8,404 bases of DNA, taken from Chloroflexota bacterium. Its GTDB lineage: Bacteria; Chloroflexota; Dehalococcoidia; SZUA-161; SpSt-899. This document shows, in pieces, positions 6,161 to 8,404 of this stretch (position 1 is the first letter of the stretch; each line of letters begins with the position of its first letter). The notes below the pieces were generated by a model. The model was not told the origin of the DNA, made no database searches, and saw nothing but the letters and a program-made list of their open reading frames with translations. The stretch covers positions 1-8,404 of the forward strand of contig JABHWQ010000378.1 in NCBI GenBank assembly GCA_018657655.1, written 5' to 3'. Made by a program: the position numbers and the translations under genes.

Positions 6161-6187
6161 CAGTGCCCCCCGTTGAGGGGGGCACTG
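6161..6187 (+). other. Perfect 11-bp intercistronic stem-loop
   Basis: CAGTGCCCCCC (6161-6171) pairs without mismatch with GGGGGGCACTG (6177-6187) around a 5-base loop, GTTGA. It occupies most of the gap between the CoA-transferase-like B gene and the second dehydrogenase. It is followed by CGAACAATAGC, not a T-run, so it is not a typical terminator. It could protect or demarcate message segments or reduce expression of the last gene. No promoter is evident between it and the next ATG at 6210. Confidence 0.65.
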
Positions 6188-6209
6188 CGAACAATAGCTA
6201 AGGAAACAG

Positions 6210-7064
6210 ATGGACGTCAAAAATATATTCGTAATTGGTGGTGGCGGGTTAATGGGTAGCGGTATCGTGCAGTGTTGTATCGAACATGGCTTCACCACCA
6301 CAGCAAATGACATAAGAGACGAGTTCGTGCAGCGTGGGGTCGGTGGGATCACCCAGAGGATGGAAGGGAAAGTAGCCAAGGGTAAAATCACTGAGGAAAA
6401 GAAAACTGAAATCCTGGGTAATCTGAAAACATCGACGGACTTGGCCGATGCCAAAGATGCCGACGTAGTAGTAGAGGTCGTCTTTGAAGATATGGCCCTT
6501 AAGAGAGATATCTTCACCAGACTTGATGAGATTTGTCCACCACATACAATCTTCGCTTCTAATTCATCTTCACTTCCAATTACCGAGATGGCCGGATTTA
6601 CGAAACGACCGGATAAAGTTATGGGTATGCATTTCCTTCAACCGGTACCGGTTATGCCGCTGGTTAACGCCATTAGAGGCCTTTTAACTTCCGATGAGAC
6701 TAACGCTGCAATAGAAAAGCTGGCTAGAGATATCGGGAAAGAGGTTATCCAGTGGCAGGACGGTCCCGGACATGGCCTGCAACTATCACCGATGGCCTAT
6801 TACAATGAGGCTGCCAAAGTTCTATCTGAAGGAAGAGGCCCCAAAGAGGACATCGATAAATGCTTCAAGGTCGGATTAGGCATGCCTATGGGACCAATCA
6901 CTACGTTAGATTTCATGGGAATGGATACCGTTTTGCATATACTGCATATATTGCATGAAGCTTACGGTGGTTCTCAATATCATCCTTCCCAGCTAATTGT
7001 TCAGATGGCAAAGGCTGGGCTGTATGGAAACAAAGCAGGCAGAGGCTTCTACACCTATCAGTAG
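6210..7064 (+). CDS. 3-hydroxyacyl-CoA dehydrogenase paralog with altered catalytic residues
   Basis: The 284-residue product is a full-length 3-hydroxybutyryl-CoA-dehydrogenase-like protein: N-terminal Rossmann domain to about residue 185, then the helical dimerisation domain ending KAGRGFYTYQ. The NAD loop is intact and one residue longer than usual (VIGGGGLMG, 8-16), and D34 sits where the acidic residue that selects NAD over NADP is expected. Ser of the NSS motif (S120) and catalytic His (H141 in MGMHF) are kept. The Glu that normally pairs with the His (LVE in the family) is N153 (PLVNAI), and the conserved Asn of PGFIVNR is Q191 in DGPGHGLQLSP. It therefore probably binds NAD(H), but its chemistry or substrate differs from classical enzymes, or it is completed by the paralog at 3460. 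The ATG has TAAGGA a few bases upstream. It is the last gene before an intrinsic terminator. Confidence 0.88.
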   Translation: MDVKNIFVIGGGGLMGSGIVQCCIEHGFTTTANDIRDEFVQRGVGGITQRMEGKVAKGKITEEKKTEILGNLKTSTDLADAKDADVVVEVVFEDMALKRDIFTRLDEICPPHTIFASNSSSLPITEMAGFTKRPDKVMGMHFLQPVPVMPLVNAIRGLLTSDETNAAIEKLARDIGKEVIQWQDGPGHGLQLSPMAYYNEAAKVLSEGRGPKEDIDKCFKVGLGMPMGPITTLDFMGMDTVLHILHILHEAYGGSQYHPSQLIVQMAKAGLYGNKAGRGFYTYQ

Positions 7065-7153
7065 AAGCGTTATCGGGATTATCGCGTGGAACGCCAGTTC
7101 CAGTTATCTCATGTCGTGTGCAAGAACCAGTATACAATCGAGGTATCGTTTGC

Positions 7154-7186
7154 AAAGGGTGGGACTAGGCTGCCCTTTTTTGTTTT
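7154..7186 (+). terminator. Intrinsic terminator ending the acyl-CoA operon
   Basis: AAAGGGTGG (7154-7162) pairs with CTGCCCTTT (7170-7178) as a 9-bp stem with two G-T wobbles and a 7-base loop. The T-run continues to 7181, then G, then TTTT (7183-7186). It lies 90 bases after the dehydrogenase stop and before gyrB, so it should insulate gyrB from the operon. Confidence 0.8.
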
Positions 7187-7211
7187 GAGAGGATGCTCTG
7201 GATTCTATAGC
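7185..7211 (+). promoter_or_regulatory. Weak candidate gyrB promoter
   Basis: TTGAGA (7185-7190) and TATAGC (7206-7211) resemble -35 and -10 boxes but are only 15 bases apart. They overlap the end of the operon terminator. gyrB needs a promoter after that terminator and nothing better is visible before 7254, which is the main support. Confidence 0.3.
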
Positions 7212-7253
7212 CAAGTAGTGTCGTTTCCAAAATCTAAACCAAGGCAATAAATT

Positions 7254-8404
7254 ATGAATCAAGATTATACCGCTCGAGACATTCAGGTATTAAAAGAGCT
7301 GGAAGCTGTAAAGCTGCGGCCGGGAATGTATATCGGCAGCACCGATCAGCGGGGGCTACATCACCTGATCCATGAAATCCTTGATAACGCCATCGATGAG
7401 GCAATGGCCGGTTATTGCGACCGGGCAATCGTCAATATCAATGAAGATGGCAGTGTCACGGTAATTGATAACGGCCGTGGCATTCCGGTTGATCAACACC
7501 CTACTACCAATATATCTGCCCTGGAAACAGTGATGACTACGCTCCATGCCGGGGCGAAATTTGGAGGACAATCTTACAAGGTCTCCGGCGGATTGCATGG
7601 GGTTGGAGCGTCAGTGGTAAATGCGCTTTCCGAATGGCTTGTGGCGGATGTTTCTCGCGATGGCAAAATTTATCGCCAGGAATTCCGCCGCGGTATTCCC
7701 GTAAACGGTGTGGAAGTTGTTGGAGAATCTAGTAGCACTGGCACTACTATCACCTTCCTCCCTGATGATAAGGTTTTTGCCACAATGGACTTTGATTTCA
7801 ACCTACTTGCCCAAAGATTTAGGGAGATGGCATACCTGAATAAAGGCATATGGATCGATTTCAAAGACGACCGGAAAGACCGAGAGACAAGCTTCTATTT
7901 TGAAGGCGGGGTTGTCAGCTTTGCCCACCATCTCAATCGCAAGCGAACGGTTATTCATCCCAAACCTATCTACATCTCGAAAGTAATTGGTAATACCACA
8001 ATCGAAGTGGCTGTTCAGTATAACGAAGGATTCAATGAGTCCACTTTTGCTTTTGCCAATTGCATTAATACAATCGATGGCGGTGCCCACCTTACCGGGT
8101 TTCGCACGGCTCTGACGCGTGTGTTAAATGACTATGCCAGAAAACACAAGGTCATCAAAGAAAATGAGTCCAACCTGTCCGGTGAGGATGTTCGAGAAGG
8201 ACTTGTGGCGATCATCAGCGTCAAATTAACAGATCCCCAATTTGAAGGTCAAACGAAAACACGATTGGGTAACCCTGAGGTGAAGGCCCAGGTGGAAACA
8301 TGCGTTTACGAAGGGCTGGCAGAATATCTGGAAGAGCATCCCCAGGAAGCCAAACGCATTTTTGAAAAATGTCTTACTACTGCACGGGCTCGCGAAGCTG
8401 CAAG
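7254..8404 (+). CDS. gyrB: DNA gyrase subunit B, N-terminal part (runs off right edge)
   Basis: From the ATG at 7254 the frame stays open to the window end, giving 383 codons plus two bases. An in-frame TAA two codons upstream rules out a longer N-terminus. The GHKL ATPase domain is clear: LRPGMYIGSTD (21-31), E41 and N45 in HEILDNAIDEA (catalytic Glu and Mg-binding Asn), IDNGRGIP (71-78) and the ATP-lid motif GGLHGVG (112-118). The transducer domain follows, with the conserved QTKTRLGN near residue 333. The TOPRIM domain and the C-terminal GyrA-contact region lie outside the window. Gyrase B supplies ATP hydrolysis for negative supercoiling. QTKTRLGN and the overall similarity favour GyrB over ParE, though the distinguishing C-terminal part is not visible. 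The ribosome site AAGG (7241-7244) is modest. It is unrelated to the upstream operon and separated from it by a terminator. Confidence 0.93.
   Translation, partial: MNQDYTARDIQVLKELEAVKLRPGMYIGSTDQRGLHHLIHEILDNAIDEAMAGYCDRAIVNINEDGSVTVIDNGRGIPVDQHPTTNISALETVMTTLHAGAKFGGQSYKVSGGLHGVGASVVNALSEWLVADVSRDGKIYRQEFRRGIPVNGVEVVGESSSTGTTITFLPDDKVFATMDFDFNLLAQRFREMAYLNKGIWIDFKDDRKDRETSFYFEGGVVSFAHHLNRKRTVIHPKPIYISKVIGNTTIEVAVQYNEGFNESTFAFANCINTIDGGAHLTGFRTALTRVLNDYARKHKVIKENESNLSGEDVREGLVAIISVKLTDPQFEGQTKTRLGNPEVKAQVETCVYEGLAEYLEEHPQEAKRIFEKCLTTARAREAA

Noticed and set aside
6161..6187. Intrinsic terminator splitting the operon before the last gene
   Set aside because: The stem is excellent, but there is no T-run on either side in either direction, and no convincing promoter lies between it and the ATG at 6210.
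1..8404. CRISPR array, tRNA or rRNA gene, insertion sequence or integrase attachment site
   Set aside because: No regularly spaced direct repeats, cloverleaf, transposase or terminal inverted repeats were seen on either strand; genes and short gaps account for the window.

Overview
The window reads as a bacterial chromosome of moderate GC. It carries a catabolic acyl-CoA operon between a divergently transcribed sensor gene and gyrB. The GyrB N-terminus and the gene content (SCP-x-type thiolase with a DUF35 partner, HBD-type dehydrogenases, a glutaconate-CoA-transferase-like pair) suggest an anaerobic or subsurface bacterium. Dehalococcoidia (Chloroflexota) is my best guess, held with moderate confidence from recollection of family sequences only.

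Layout. (i) 1-1215, minus strand: the first 405 residues of a GAF-PAS-PAS signalling protein, running off the left edge. (ii) 1216-1685: a divergent intergenic region. On the minus strand it holds a near-consensus sigma-70 promoter (TTGACA-17 bp-TAGAAT), a leader resembling a c-di-GMP-I (GEMM-I) riboswitch, and an intrinsic terminator before the sensor ORF. On the plus strand it holds a weak promoter candidate, an inverted repeat and a near-perfect Shine-Dalgarno for the operon. (iii) 1686-3257: thiolase and its DUF35 zinc-ribbon/OB-fold partner, 3 bases apart. (iv) 3258-3459: a gap with a hairpin and a strong internal promoter (TTGACT-18 bp-TATAAT) overlapped by a 10-bp inverted repeat. (v) 3460-7064: a degenerate 3-hydroxyacyl-CoA dehydrogenase paralog (TTG start), two subunits of a class I CoA-transferase-fold enzyme, and a second 3-hydroxyacyl-CoA dehydrogenase paralog. 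A perfect 11-bp hairpin precedes the last gene and an intrinsic terminator follows it. (vi) 7254-8404: the N-terminal 383 codons of gyrB, running off the right edge.

How the genes may work together. The thiolase has the HDCF fingerprint of SCP-x-type thiolases, which often need a DUF35 protein and act on branched, cyclic or aromatic-substituted 3-ketoacyl-CoAs. The two dehydrogenase paralogs have lost different, largely complementary parts of the canonical machinery. The upstream one lacks the NAD-binding glycine loop but keeps Ser/His/Glu. The downstream one keeps the glycine loop and Ser/His but has Asn for the catalytic Glu, and both have replaced the conserved Asn. The CoA-transferase B subunit has His where glutaconate CoA-transferase has its acyl-accepting Glu, as expected of an IpdAB-like CoA-ester hydrolase or another repurposed enzyme rather than a true transferase. 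The set resembles in logic the benzylsuccinate (bbs) pathway, with its thiolase-DUF35 complex and its dehydrogenase containing a pseudoenzyme subunit, but is built from different protein families. I infer an undescribed beta-oxidation-like module for a non-linear acyl-CoA. No acyl-CoA dehydrogenase, enoyl-CoA hydratase or CoA ligase is visible, so the substrate cannot be named from this window.
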